Shown: positions 23,391 to 34,683, numbered from the stretch's first letter. The stretch: DNA of 64,000 nucleotides from Lunularia cruciata (GCA_948567375.1 OX419756.1:73758552-73822551), one strand, 5' to 3'. Translations and numbers: made by a program. The notes: a model not told the origin generated them from the letters alone.

Positions 23391-23559
23391 TGATAAGCAC
23401 CAACTTATACATTTTGCATGAGGTAAATGTGTAGTGAAATTCTGAAGCTAAATTCCCTTGTGTTTGTGCTTGCATTTGATTGTGATTGTATACATAAGTG
23501 TCTTTAATTAATTGTGATTGTGCCCATAATCGAGAGTGCATTTGATTGATTGCCTTTGT

Positions 23560-23696
23560 GTGTTTTAGGTATGTTTGGTTCATGCCATGACATGGTATGT
23601 CTAAAAAGATCTGATCTTTGGCCGAAACTAAACACAAGGGGAGTGTTTCATCCTTTCAAACACCATCAATATCTTTTAGGGGATTGTGGTACCCAC
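23560..23696 (+). pseudogene. PIF/Harbinger transposase fragment (+)
   Basis: The + strand reads GSCHDMVCLKRSDLW followed by HQYLLGDCG. These are the catalytic-core signatures of DDE_Tnp_4 (PIF/Harbinger) transposases: the G-S-x-H-D-M...S-x-L-W block and the LLGD block. It is cut off at 23697 where family B copy D begins. Confidence 0.7.
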
Positions 23697-25111
23697 ATTT
23701 TTCATTTTGGACGAGTTTTAAAGAAGAAATGCATTACTTAAACCGAATTGAACCCAAATGGAGAATAAAAAATGAGAAGTTTGTATTTTGATTCAACCCA
23801 AAGAAGTTGACTTTGTGTTAGAGGAAGAAGGGCTTGGATTGGATCAAAACCCAAAGAAGCTTACTTCGTGTCAGAGGAGGAAAAAACTCGGATCAAACGC
23901 CAAAGGAGGGCAGACCCGAAGGAGGAATGAAGGTTACAAGTTAGGAATACTGTGGGGGCCATATCTCAATGATGACATGTCTAAATCAATCGTGCTATAT
24001 CTAGTTAGAAGCGTCTTGTTTAGACTTTCCATTGCCACCAAAATTGCAAAGTTTGGAGGTCTGTAGAAAAAGTTACAAGCATTTGAAGTTTTAGGAGTAG
24101 ATGTACAAAGTAGTTTGTGTTTGGGTTGGTGTCTTTGGGTCTATACGACTTTGGACTTCAGAATTTGGGTTTACATGACTTTGGGTCTAAAGACTTTGCC
24201 GCAAGACAAATATGATTCACCCCGAGGAAGTCAGACCTCGGAGTGCAATGAAGGTGACTTTGGGAGTTTTCCCAAAGAGATTAGAGGAAGTTAGAGTAGG
24301 GAAAGAAGATAGTTAGGATACCTATGACTTCAATTTCAATTCTGATTGAAGATAGGATAGAATTAGAAGAGAAATAACAACAGTGAATGAACCCAAAGTG
24401 CAGGATTAGACTGTAAGTGTCTTCGGGTCAGTTACATGAGTGACTAGGAGAAAGTGGGTTACAAATTGAAGGTGATATAATATAATTAGCAAAGGAATTG
24501 ATAGTAGTGAAACCTGAAGTAGATGACATAGGAGTGTAGATGTCTTTGGAATTACCATCGGAGGTATTGGAGAAGAGTGGGTTGGGAGATAAGGAGTTAG
24601 ATAGATTACCCACTAGTGGAATTGTAGATCAGGAAAGAGAATTGTTAGAATTGGTAGAGGAAGTTAGGAGTTATGAAACCCGAGGACAAAGTAATAGTGA
24701 GTGAAGTTACTTCGGGATCAAGTTTGAAAGCCGAGGAAGAAGTAGACATCGGATTGGATTAGTAATAGTTTTGAGATTTAAAGAGGTAGATATAAAAAGT
24801 TGTATTATCATTTTGGATCTGCAGGTTAGAAGAGTTGTTAGGAAATGGTATAGTTGTTAGAACTGTCATTTGCTTCACTATTTAAGAGTGGTATTCACAG
24901 TAAAATGTTGTTTAGTGCTCATAATTTCTAAGAATAGATAAAGTGAAGTGCTGTGGAGTAGTGCTTGTCGCTTGAGCTTGATTCCAAGTACCAACATTGT
25001 GTTTGTGTTTGTGAGTGTGTGGAGAATTTCAAAGTGAAAATCAGTGTGCTTGTTGGATGTTGGATTCTACAACCTTGATCTTCATTTTGTGTGTTTGATC
25101 CTGAGTGCACT
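23697..25111 (+). mobile_element. Family B non-autonomous element, copy D
   Basis: Starts at the PBS-like TGGTACCCACATTTTT with no LTR before it. It keeps a decayed leader, short coding relics (GVQMSLELPSE-like region around 24530, LPTSGIVDQERELLELVEE near 24605-24660) and a truncated 3' LTR from 24801. Most of the ORF is deleted compared with copy B. It ends near 25111 against tandemly duplicated DNA next to a Harbinger fragment. Confidence 0.65.
24801..25111 (+). repeat. Family B LTR of copy D, truncated
   Basis: Begins TGTATTATCATTTTGGATCTGCAGG, matching the LTR starts of copies B and C. Similarity ends at about 25111, so roughly 450 bp of the LTR is missing. Confidence 0.65.
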
Positions 25112-25195
25112 TATGATTAGTATGTTGGTATGGTGAGCAAGGCATTGTTAAATTTCATTCTAGTATGTTTGCATGGTGAGCAAGGCATTGTTGCA
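25112..25195. repeat. Short tandem duplication
   Basis: Two copies of TAGTATGTT(G)..ATGGTGAGCAAGGCATTGTT, about 45 bp apart, at the junction between copy D and the Harbinger fragment. Confidence 0.6.
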
Positions 25196-25924
25196 TCACC
25201 CTTGACCTACTTTCTTCTTGACTCAACTCTATTCCACTAAAAGACATCTCTGAATCTATTTGACTTTCATCGCTAAATACTCCATCATCTCCCAACCAAA
25301 TGTTAGACCTACTGATTAAAAAATTATGCAGAATAATGCAAACTGATACCCATTTCAACAAATATGGATTTCTACTATTGTCTTTAAGTTGCACTCTAAG
25401 CTCACAAAGAGAATGCCATCTAGCTTTCAAAACTCCTATATAATGCTCATTTATCACCCTTGCCTTTGCCAAATATTGGTTGAACTCTTGCTTGTACTTT
25501 GTTTGGGCATGCTTGAAAGTGGGGACTAGGTGATGCATGGATACATAACCTGAATCCCCTAAAAGGTACTCTTTTATCTCAATATTGCAACAACCTCCTC
25601 TTTGGTTCAAATCGTTCCACAATGATGATCTTTTCAAACAAGTCATGTTGTAACATGAGCTTGGTATTCTTGCAAATAAACAAATCAAATCTAACCTTTA
25701 ATAAAATAATGCAAAGAGTACCAAAATGGAAACAAAGAAAAAAACATAATATAGAACATCCTCCTACTAAAACATATTATAGAACACTTACCTCTTGTAA
25801 AATGTATAATTCTCCTTTTATCATTCACTTGGCCATTTATGGAATATGAACCCTTTCTACTGAAATATATTTCTCCATCCATAGTGGATCTGGCAGCAAG
25901 AAAAAACAATGTTCCATGTACCAA
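25155..25924 (-). pseudogene. PIF/Harbinger transposase, C-terminal half
   Basis: The minus strand carries STMDGEIYFSRKGSYSINGQV (25924 ORF), then CLKRSSLWNDL, EYLLGDSGY, and the C-terminal block with INEHYIGVLKARWHSL and VCIILHNFLI. These match the order of DDE_Tnp_4 motifs, the last acidic residue being in the INEHYIGVLK block. The frame is broken between 25691 and 25688 and the N-terminus is missing. It is a cut-and-paste DNA transposon remnant, inactive. Confidence 0.8.
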
Positions 25925-26129
25925 AACAAAAACACCAAGGAAACCTTTCTAGGCAAAAATTGCAGATATCCTCATCTTCTCCTTGGGCTAATGCCATACA
26001 ACATGCCTATCATGATCTAGTATTGCTATCATAACTCTATCTGTAAAAGCAATTATAGAACATGCACTAATGCCCCATATGTTTAACCCTAGCAACACAA
26101 GCTCCATTTCCATGATGTCAAATTTTGTG
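25925..26129. other. Junction region, no gene seen
   Basis: Lies between the Harbinger fragment and the downstream repeat of element M'. Part may be transposase N-terminal debris. Nothing specific is readable. Confidence 0.3.
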
Positions 26130-26229
26130 CATATACAAATTGCTATACAACATACATCACTATCAATATCATAGACTATAGAAGCACAACTCACACATAA
26201 GTCATACATGAACTCTAAAGTGCCACAAT

Positions 26230-26670
26230 TAATCAATTTCTTTACACAACTCAAATCACACTCAATCAGATCATTACTTGATCTGTCACTCAATAATGTA
26301 CCAACAACTAGGCATTGATTACAATCAAGCCACACTTCTTTTAGCTAAGAGACTCCAAGTGATGCTTGTCGGCTTTCTATCCAATCTAGCCAAAACCTCA
26401 AAGGCTCAACATCATGGAAGTGAGCTCTTTGGAGATGCGCTTCTATGGTATACTTCAAATTTTGACCTAGGTCTCATCCTAATGATCCCGTTGATGGTAC
26501 AACCAATGGTGTGAATGGTGCAAGTGACAATGGGCCCCACTATATAGTTAGTACCCCAAATACAAAATGTGACTATCAAAAAGTAATCTATGAGTAATTG
26601 CCAAAATACCTCTAACTACTATCACTGCTATTCCAAGCAATCTAGATGTGATGCTACAAATGGTGTGATA
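26230..26670 (-). repeat. Element M' LTR
   Basis: Matches the M LTRs (34232-34683 and 51021-51447) from TATCACACCATTTGTAG to CTGATTA, more diverged. It is flanked on both sides by copies of the X repeat (26686-26781 and about 26133-26229). Confidence 0.65.
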
Positions 26671-26947
26671 GCTATTGTGAATATACACATTGTTATACAA
26701 CATACATCATTGTCAACATCATATACTATAGAAGCACAACTCACACATAAGTCATGTATGAACTCTAAAGTGCCACAATTGCTCCCCTAGTTGGTGATTA
26801 GGTTCCTCTAACTCCAAATAGCCATCTACTCCAAATATATGGTATACACTATGGTGGGCAAAAGATCAAGAGGCCGAGTGCTATTGAGCCTTATTATTGG
26901 TTGCTTATCTACAATCTATGCCATATAAAGGATGAACTAGTTATAAG

Positions 26948-27088
26948 TCAAGTACATCTAGGACATAACTATTGTCCTTGAGGAACCACCATGAGGAGAG
27001 AAGTCATACATGCCATATGCCATCCTCTCAAACAACTATCATACACTTACATAGTAGCAGCTCTACCAGAAGAGCCGCATAATATACA
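26948..27088 (-). pseudogene. PHD finger of element M'
   Basis: In one minus-strand frame: C-x2-C (27088-27077, CILC), then a third ligand position that is Tyr instead of Cys (VYDSC), the fourth Cys, the GWHMAC block giving His and the sixth Cys, and LCPRC for the last pair. The usual Trp before the last pair is a stop (TAG), and a TAA precedes the third ligand. Spacing fits a C4HC3 PHD zinc finger, normally a reader of histone H3 tails. Confirms the same domain in element M (50590-50743). Confidence 0.7.
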
Positions 27089-27545
27089 CCGTAAGCATAC
27101 ATGTACAAGTGCCAAGCTTGGGTCCATAGTACCATCAATGTTTGGGAGGTGGTATGGCACACAATTGTGCACATGATCCTTAAAAACAACACCATCATGT
27201 CCTTCCAACACAAGGACTCCAAATGGCAAAACCTCACACATTCTCAAGATAGTGCAATATGTAGAAATATCAAGTGTCATCAATGTTGTCTATTATAGAT
27301 ATACAAAGTCACTTGGATGAAGTTGATGGATAGAGGGTCTATAACCTCTTCCATGAATGGTAGCATACATATGGCATCCTTGTGCTTAGCAATCACCAAG
27401 TTCTTAAAGGCTATCAACATCAGTCTTAGGAAGATCTCTTCTCATTGAGAACATGCCTTCATCTACACATATGGATCATCCAAGTCCAAAACTATAATAG
27501 CATCTAGATGAATGGTTCCAAGCAAATATGGATCTTGTCCATAGA

Positions 27546-28279
27546 TGTAATACCACAAGCTAGCCATATGATCTAGATGTGAAATTTGGTTTGGTAACAT
27601 CTAGAACGATGTTATACATGATGGTTAAAATAGATCAGATAGAAGTATCACCAAAAGAGTACTTCTACTAATAGAGCAGAAATCAAAATAGACTTGAGAA
27701 CCTTAGAACCAATAGCTAGACATATGATTTAAAGATGAGAATTGGTTTGGTAACATCTGGAAGGATGTTACACATGATGGACTAAACAGATCAGCAAGAG
27801 GTATGACCAAAAGGGGACTTCTACTAATAGAGTAGGAATAGAAATATGCCTAAAATCTTTGAAGGCAATTTTGGAGGCCTAAACGGATGAATTAGGCCTA
27901 AAAAAGTACAGAATCCCCCCCTCCAAAAGAAGTAAGGCTTGCTTTCCCTCCCCCCTGGTTTGTCTCATTGAGAGCTTTCCAATGGTACCTTACATGATTT
28001 TGAGACTCCTACAAGAAGATGCCCTAAAAGATTCCCTTTGGTCAAAGCTTGTTTGACCAACCAGATAGGACCTAGACCGACATGTCACCTATCCAAGTAA
28101 GTAATCCAAGGGTGGAGCTTGATGACAAGTCACCTATCTATGTGCCTAATCCTATGGTGGAGCTTCCTTGGAGAAGATCCTCTTTGTCTGTATAATAAAG
28201 AGAAGGTGCTCCTTTGAGGCACCGAATGTTGAGTGTGTAATCTGTGTGTTCTCTCTTCTCTTGTCTTTGGAGTATTACA
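27546..28279 (+). repeat. Solo LTR of element K family
   Basis: 734 bp, TGTAATACC...GGAGTATTACA, in the orientation opposite to element K. No internal sequence follows. It abuts M' on the left and a fragment of F LTR on the right. No matching 5-bp target duplication was found, so its flanks were probably rearranged. Confidence 0.85.
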
Positions 28280-28592
28280 CATGAGCTTTGGCTTTGGTAT
28301 TTATAGTTTACATACAAGGTCCTTGAGAAGCTTCTCAAGAAGCTTCCTTGAGCCGCTTTCTTAGAATGCAAGCCAGGTTAACTAGGAAGCTTCTCAAGAA
28401 GCTTCCTTCTAGAAAATGCCTACTTGGTGTGCAAGCTAAACTAGTTAGAAGCTTCTAGAAGCTACCTGCTTGGGGTGCAAGTTAACTAGTTGGGAAGCTT
28501 CCTAGATGCTTCTAGAATATTCTAGGCTAATTTGGCTTATTCTCTACTTCATTAGCCTTACTAACTACGTCGCTAAATTCCATATTGTTACA
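28280..28592 (-). repeat. Element F LTR fragment (-)
   Basis: Matches the reverse complement of the F LTR at 53875-54286 from CATGAGCTTTGGCTTTGG to ATATTGTTACA. It contains the characteristic palindromic AGAAGCTTCT blocks. Its distal portion is missing. Confidence 0.75.
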
Positions 28593-28605
28593 TAACCCAA
28601 ATCCT

Positions 28606-29023
28606 TGTGACAACCCGGTAAATATCACTTTTGTGATAATCGAGTAAGCGAAGTTTGTTCCCACAAAGATACTAGTCAGAAATGTCCAAATACAAAGTCA
28701 AACAGTAACATGTAGTTCTTCTTGAGTTCTTCTTTAGTCTCTCAGGTAAAACCACACCCAGAGGAGAGTAACAAGCACTGATTCGTAGTCTTGTCACAAA
28801 TTAACACCTCATAATCACAACTCCATCAAATCTTTCCAAACAATCTTGATTGTGATGATTCAAGCTCTCCCGATAATAGCACTTCACTACAAAACAATTT
28901 CACGTCAAAATTGTGTTCACCATTGAAGGCACAAATTCCTTGATCAAAATTGCTTCACATCAACTTTGCGTTACACTCACAAATGCATAATACTACCAAT
29001 GATCACTTTGCGCTGCACTCACT
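28606..29023 (-). repeat. Family B LTR fragment
   Basis: Begins TGTGACAACCCGGTAAATATCAC, as at 3136, and follows the copy B LTR for about 400 bp before switching to F LTR sequence. Confidence 0.75.
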
Positions 29024-29248
29024 TCACTTCTAGAAGGAAGTTTCTTGAGAAGCTTCCTAGTTAACTTGGCTTGCCCTCTAAGAAAGCGGCTCAAGGAAGC
29101 TTCTTGAGAAGCTTCTCAAGGGCCTTGTATGCTACCTATAAATACCAAAGCCAAAGCTCATGCTAGGAATTTGGAGTTTTCCCTCATTCAAGTGTCCCAA
29201 TGTGAGTTTCCATTCTCCTATTTCTCTCCTTGATTTTGGTCTTTTACA
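29024..29248 (+). repeat. Element F1 5' LTR, truncated
   Basis: Matches the 3' 225 bp of the F LTR at 53875-54286, ending CTTTTACA. It contains the inverted AAGCTTCTTGAGAAGCTTCTC block and a TATAAATA box (29149-29158) that is also present in the other F LTRs, a likely promoter. Confidence 0.8.
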
Positions 29249-29249
29249 T

Positions 29250-29261
29250 TAGTATCAGAGC
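29250..29261 (+). other. Element F1 primer-binding site
   Basis: TAGTATCAGAGC one base after the LTR; one mismatch from the initiator-Met tRNA complement TGGTATCAGAGC. Confidence 0.8.
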
Positions 29262-29266
29262 AAGAA

Positions 29267-30480
29267 TGGGATGGATGGAATTTATGGACCACCAAATCCA
29301 CTTCCACCAAACCATTGGGATTTTTGTATCCAAATATTATCCAAACATCATTTCACACAATTCATCACCTTGTGCTTTGGGTAGGATTTTCTACATATGA
29401 TCACCGTGTCTAAGGAACCCTTGATACTTCTGGTTGTAACTTATGGAGAACGATGGATGTACTACATCTATGTATTAATCAATTAGATAAAGTGAGAGTA
29501 GTAGGATAGAGTAGTAGATATGGCAACAATACCAGACGTTATCCTTGCGATGCAGCAACAAATTGAGCACCATACTTGATTGCTGGATGAATGAGATCAG
29601 CAACAACAAGAACATATAGAGAGAGCACCAATTTGAGATAGAGAAGATCGCATTTGATTTCCAAAACCCAAGGTTTTTGAAGGCAAAAATCTCTCCGGCA
29701 TAGTGGAGAATTTTGTGTTTGATTGCAAATGCTACTTTGAAGCCACCAATCTTCAAGATGAATAGAAACAGATTCACTTGGCCTCTAGCCAATTAGATAG
29801 TGTGGCAAAACTTTGGTGACGATTTTGAGTGGAGCGAGCTGAACAACAGATTGTTGCACCAATTTTGACATGTGTAGAGTTCAAGGATGCAATATTAGAT
29901 CGGTTTCAAACTATAAATGCTACCCGCGCCGCATGAGATAAATTGGCGGAGTTGAAGCAAGTTGGCTCAATAAGAAGCTACATCACACAATTTCAAAACA
30001 TCATTATGAAGATTCAAGATATACAAGAAGGTGAAGTTTTGGATCAATTTGTGTGGGGATTGAAGTCACAAACCAAATTGGAGGTGACAATGCAAGAACC
30101 ACAAAACATAGAAGAAGCCATGCAATTGGTTGAGCACTTTGATTCCTTGGTTGCAACAACTTCATCTTGACCTTGACCTACACAAGTCCTACCAATACAC
30201 TATGCATGGGTGGAAGAACCGGCACCAATGGAGATTGATGTTATCTAACAGAGAACACTTGGTACAACGGATAAAGAAAGATTGCGACAAAATGGAGGTT
30301 GTTTTTATTGTTGCCAAGTTAGACATCACATTGTTGAATGCCCACTTAGGAATGGGCAACCTTGACAAGTTACCTAGATGGGGATTGTGGAACAAAATGA
30401 TCAAGGAAACAAGGAATCCCAGTAGGAGATTTTAAGCCGCATATTATGAGCTTGATTAGTTCTAATGGGATTGAAGGCTC
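29267..30480 (+). pseudogene. Element F1 gag
   Basis: Broken gag. An open part at 29943-30170 reads AELKQVGSIRSYITQFQNI...VLDQFVWGLKSQTKLEV, the usual retrotransposon gag pattern, and upstream parts are interrupted. A zinc knuckle CFYCCQVRHHIVEC (C-X2-C-X4-H-X4-C) is at about 30300-30341 in another frame. Its role is particle assembly and RNA binding. Confidence 0.75.
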
Positions 30481-30519
30481 AACTTATGCAAGTTTGCTTC
30501 ACTTGCAAGGTACAATATC

Positions 30520-30808
30520 TAATTGAGATTGTAGGATTTTGGTTGATTTTGGAAATTCAGAGAATTGTATGTCTATGCAAGTAGCAAAGGAATTGGGTAT
30601 TCCTATCAAGCCAATGTTTGGAAGTAGTTTGATGATGGCGGATGGTAGAAAGGGTTTTGCATTCCGCACCTCACATCATGTTACCTTCAAGATTGGGAAG
30701 GAGTATTTGGAGTGTATGAGGTTTGTAGTGGCACCTCTACACTATGATATCATTTTAGGTCTACCTTGGCTTGAACATCATAAGGTTCACTTCAATTGGA
30801 CCCGATGA
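30520..30808 (+). pseudogene. Element F1 protease
   Basis: Reads ILVDFGNSENCMSMQVAKELG with the active-site D-S/T-G changed to D-F-G, then the second protease motif DIILGLPWLEHHKVHFNW. A TGA follows at 30806. The retropepsin is inactive by sequence. Confidence 0.75.
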
Positions 30809-30880
30809 CAAATTCAAGTACAACATCAAGGTAGGAATTTATGATTAGGTTGTCTGGCATCTCTGAGTAAGACACCTAAG

Positions 30881-31124
30881 AATAGTCAGTCCCAAGATAG
30901 GAAGTTTGTTGAGAAGGTAACCATAGAGCAAATTTGGAAGGGAGATGAGTCCCAAGATGGGAAGTTTGCCAAGAAGGCAACCATGGAGCAAGCTTGGAAG
31001 AGAGATGAGTCCTTGGAAGGGAAATTTGTTAGTATAGCAGCCATAGAGCAAGCTTGGAAGAGAGATGAGTCCTTGGAAGGGAAATTTGTTAGTATAGCAG
31101 CCATAGAGCAAGCTTTGGAGGAAT
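30881..31124 (+). repeat. 60-bp in-frame tandem repeat in F1 pol
   Basis: Four units with a period of exactly 60 bp (around 30890, 30950, 31010 and 31070). The last two are nearly identical. Because the period is 20 codons, the translation repeats a 20-residue unit GKFVSIAAIEQAWKRDESLE between protease and RT without breaking the frame. Confidence 0.9.
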
Positions 31125-31130
31125 ATAAGT

Positions 31131-31638
31131 GTGTATTGGCGGATCAAGCCAATTGCACAAGAAAAATTTGAGGAGAGCCAAGAGCCTCATCAAGCAATGG
31201 TTGAGTGGATAGTTCAAGAGTTTGTGAATGTGTTTTTGGATGATCTACCAAAGGGATTACACTCAGATCGAGATATGCTCTTCAAGATAGAGTTATTGAT
31301 AGGGAGTACTCCAGTGAGTAGACCAATCTATCGGCTCTCACCAAAGGAGTTGGAGGAGTTGCATACAACACTTACAAAGTTGTTGGAGAAGGATTTCATA
31401 TGACATAGTACCTCTCCTTGGAGAGCACCGGTACTATTTGTTCCAAAGAAGGATGGAGGAATTTGTTTTTGTATTGATTACCATAGGCTCAATAAGCAAA
31501 CTGTGAAGAATGCATATCCTTTGCCTCGGATTGATCACCTACTTGATCAACTAAGTGGAGCATGCTACTTTTCTAAGCTGGATCTTTGCAGCGGCTATTG
31601 GCAAATTCCTATTGAAGGAGAAGATGTGCAAAAGACTA
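31131..31638 (+). pseudogene. Element F1 reverse transcriptase, N-terminal part
   Basis: Linker and RT fingers: YRLSPKELEEL, then after a TGA at 31401, [38 protein letters not shown] and [23 protein letters not shown]. The reading ends at 31638 where the F2 LTR starts. The catalytic YxDD region is absent here; its last residues reappear at about 51554. Confidence 0.85.
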
Positions 31639-32026
31639 TGTAACAGACCAAATCCGAGGAGAGAAATAGGAGAATGGAAACTTACATTGGGACACTTGAA
31701 TGAGGGAAAACTACGAATGCCTAGCATGAGCTTTGGCTTTGGTTTTTATAGGTAGCCTACAAGGCCCTTGAGAAGCTTCTCAAGAAGCTTCCTCAAGCCA
31801 CTTTCTTAAAGTACAAGCCAAGTTAACTATGAAGCTTCTCAAGAAGCTTCCTTCTAGAAGCCGTCTACTTGGCATGCAAGCTAAGCTACTTGGAAGCTTC
31901 TAGAAGCTACTTACTTGAGATGCAAGCTAAGCTTCCTAGATACTTCCAGAATATTCTAGGCTACTTTGTCTTATGTGCTACTTTGTAAGCCCAACTAACT
32001 TTGTCTCTAAACTCCATATTGTTACA
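31639..32026 (-). repeat. Element F2 3' LTR
   Basis: 388 bp; on the + strand TGTAACAGACC...ATTGTTACA. It aligns in reverse with 53875-54286 and carries the same AAGCTTCTCAAGAAGCTTCC palindromic blocks and TATA box. Confidence 0.85.
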
Positions 32027-32039
32027 TATTCCCCCGCTG

Positions 32040-33500
32040 CTAGTTGGTGACGTCCTCGTTGCCAGCAAAGCTTCGAATTCTTGGATGGCCATCTATGCAT
32101 TTTGGAGGTGAGAAAGAGGTTCCCAAGTGGCATCATGAAGGGGATACCCTTTCCAACGGACCTTGTACTCCGTATGTTGGCGACAGCCTTGTTGAATATG
32201 GCGACGCGCAAGGTTACAATCAACTTTGTACTCCTCATGATCATTGATAGGGATAGGAAGAAGGGGAGGTTGGACTCAAGAGGAAAAGGAAGAGGGGTTA
32301 GGAACAAAGGGTTTCAACTTGGAAACATGAAAGATAGGATGGATACGCATGTGACAAGGCAAGGCAAGTCGATAAGCAACAGGAGAGACAATTTGGGTGA
32401 TATCAAAGGGTCCTATCCAATTAGGGGTAAGTTTACAAACTTGGGTATCAAGTGGGAGAGAGAGGTTACTGGAGGATAGCATGACTTTATCACCAACTTC
32501 AAAGGTGAGATCACAATGATGGTAGTCCGCATATTGTTTTGGTGATTCTGAGCAACAAGGAGGTGAGACTTGGCTTGTTGGAGAGATTGAGATATAGTGG
32601 TCAAGAATATGGAAGTATGAGGAACTTGAGATGGAGGGTGAGCAAGAAGAGAATCTAGAACAAGCGGATCTTGGCCAAAATTGAGAAAAAAAGGAGAGAA
32701 TCCAGTGCTTGCCTATTTGGAATTGTTGTAGGCAAATTTTGCAACGGCAAGACATTCATCCCAATTGGTATGGTGGACATTGACAAAGGCATGCAACATA
32801 TCCTCCAATGTACGATTTGCATGTTTGGTTTGTCCATCAGTTTGAGGATGATAGGCCGTGGACAAAGCAAGCTTGGTGCCGAGTATCTGAAAGAGTGCTT
32901 TCCAAAACTTCCCGGTAAATTGAGGATTGCGTTCAGAGATGAGTACGTGTGGCATCCCATGATGCTTGAAGACATTGTTGGAGTAGATTTGTGTTAAGGT
33001 TGGAGCATCCACGATATCACAAGTTGGTGCCAAGTGGATTTGCTTACTAAGCTTATCCACAAACACCACAATGGCGGTGTGTCCTTGTTTTTTCTTTGGC
33101 AAGGATGTGATGAGATCCAAGCTCACATACTCCCAGTGAGCTAATGGAATGGCAAGCGATTGAAGGAGTCCACTCGGCTTTTGGTTGCTGGCCTTGTTAC
33201 GTTGGTAGCTCTCACACTATCAGACAAATTCTCAAACATCTCGGGTCATTTTGGGCCACCACCATTGACGTTGGAAGGTACCCAAGGTCTTGTCCACACC
33301 CATGTGACCAGCAATGGGTAAATCATGGGCTTCTTGAAGGCGCACAAGTCAAAGATCACCTTTGGCTGGAACATAGATCCGGTCCGCATGGAATAGAAGG
33401 CCTTCCTTGAAGGAGAAGGTGTTTTACTCCTTGTCACCTGTTGTTAGATGACCATGTACCATTTGGAAGAAGGGATCTTGTTGTAGAGCTAACCGAAACT
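32040..33500 (-). pseudogene. Element F2 integrase and chromodomain
   Basis: Integrase core 33126-32713: SLDLITSLP gives the first Asp. The second site reads ISERNPQF where an Asp is expected, and the third reads DGQTKHANRT with Lys replacing the catalytic Glu. The zinc-binding region is upstream near 33290-33140, and the GPF-like C-terminal domain near 32420 (WIGPFDITQIVSPVAYRL). Residues of a chromodomain (WKGYPLHDATWEP pattern) are at about 32180-32060. Two of the three catalytic acids are lost, so it is dead. Confidence 0.8.
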
Positions 33501-34231
33501 TGTTATGGATCTTGGGGTCAATTGACACCATCGTAATTGCTACCGTGATGAGAGGAAGAGACTTCAAATCAGGTCATCGTGATAGAGCATCAGGGATGAC
33601 ATGGAACCGACTTGGTTTGTACTCAAGTTTGATGTCAAACAATTGGAGTTGCTCTTCCTATCAATGATGTTGACTTTTCATGTGCTCCAGGTGTAAGGTC
33701 TACAACAATGGCTTGTGATCAATTCGCATGATCACGTGTTTCCCCAAGAGATAATGCCTCCATACCTTGGTGGCATATACCATTACAAGTTGTTCCCAAT
33801 CTCGAGTAGAGTAATTTCTTTCAGCTATATTTAGTCGGCGAGAAACAAAGGCAATGAGATGTAGTCCATCTGGGAATTCTTGTTGCAACACAACTCCAAT
33901 TGCAAAGTTAGAAGCATCAAAATCAACCACACAAGGTAGTTGAGGATCATATGGTTGAAGAATGGGTCTTGAAGACACCATATGTTTCAACTTATGGAAT
34001 GCTTCTTCATGCTTGGTGTTCCATTGGAAGCTCGAGTTCTTTCCCAAGAGATCAGTCAATGGTGCAGCTACATGAGCATAATAGTGGATGAACCGCCGAT
34101 AAAAACTGGCCAATCCATTGAATGCCCGTACTTCTGTAGCATCCTTTGGGGTAGGCCAATCAGTAATGGCCTTGATCTTCTCTTCTTCTATCTTGATCTC
34201 CTCTGAGGAGATCTTATGACCCAAGAAGGTA
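33501..34231 (-). pseudogene. Element F2 RT thumb and RNase H
   Basis: 174-codon stretch 34224-33700: FLGHKISSEEIKIEEEKI, the connection ATEVRAFNGLASFYRRFI, then RNase H with VDFDASNFAIG and RIDHKPLL. In the EREQL-type motif an RDWEQLV form is seen. It continues with stops to about 33500. Confidence 0.8.
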
Positions 34232-34683
34232 TGTCACGCCATTTGTAGTGCCGCATCTAGATGCTCGTACACTGGAGTTCCAGTGATAGTAGTTAGAGTT
34301 ATTTCAGCAGTTTCTCAGAGACTACTTTCCAATAGTCAGATTTTGTGTTCAAGGTACTGACTTCACCGTGGAGCCCACCATCACTTTGCACCGTTTGGAC
34401 CATTGACTGTGCCATCAATAGGACCGTTAGGGTTTTAGTGCTAGCTCAAGTCCAGGGGGTATAGTTTCAAAGTGAGCTCTAGAGAGCTCACTTCTCTGAT
34501 GTTGAGCCTTCGAGTTCTTGGCTATGGTGGATAGAGGCCAGTGAGCATCACTTAGATTCTCTATGCTTGAGTGTGGTGTGGCTTGACTATAATCAATGCC
34601 TAGTTGTTGGCAGTTTATAGAGTGACAAATCAAGTATTAATTTGACTTGAATTGAGTTGAGAGTGGTAAGCAATCTGATTACA
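34232..34683 (+). repeat. Element M 5' LTR
   Basis: 452 bp, TGTCACGCC...CTGATTACA. Aligns with 51021-51447 apart from about 20 bases missing in the latter. No convincing tRNA primer site is visible directly after it, so the right boundary is tentative. Confidence 0.75.

Larger units (their letters stand above)
26130..27545 (-). mobile_element. Element M' : 3' end of a second methyltransferase-type Ty3 element
   Basis: The minus strand from 27545 matches element M from about 50150 to 51550. It holds the end of pol (27283-27047: TILRMCEVLPFGVLVLEG.DGVV...), the PHD finger (27088-26948), a non-coding tail, a first copy of the 110-bp X repeat, the LTR (26670-26230) and a second X repeat. It is truncated at 27545 where a solo K LTR begins. 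The rest of the element, including any methyltransferase, is not in the window. Confidence 0.75.
29024..31638 (+). mobile_element. Ty3/Gypsy chromovirus F1, 5' part
   Basis: Partial 5' LTR (to 29248), PBS (29250-29261), gag, protease and the first half of RT, on the + strand. It is interrupted at 31638 by the LTR of F2. The remainder of F1 resumes at about 51554 (+) just past the RT catalytic Asp pair and ends with a full LTR at 54286. About 150 bp of RT between the two parts is missing. Confidence 0.8.
31639..34231 (-). mobile_element. Ty3/Gypsy chromovirus F2, 3' part (inverted)
   Basis: Minus-strand element: from the RT thumb (FLGHKISSEE at 34224) through RNase H, integrase and chromodomain to a PPT (AGCGGGGGAATA, minus strand, about 32027-32038) and 3' LTR (32026-31639). 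It is cut at 34231 by the LTR of element M. It belongs to the same family as F1 but runs in the opposite orientation, and sits in the middle of F1's RT. Confidence 0.8.

Noticed and set aside
30881-31124. CRISPR-like array
   Set aside because: The repeats are contiguous 60-bp units without unique spacers, inside a plant retrotransposon frame.
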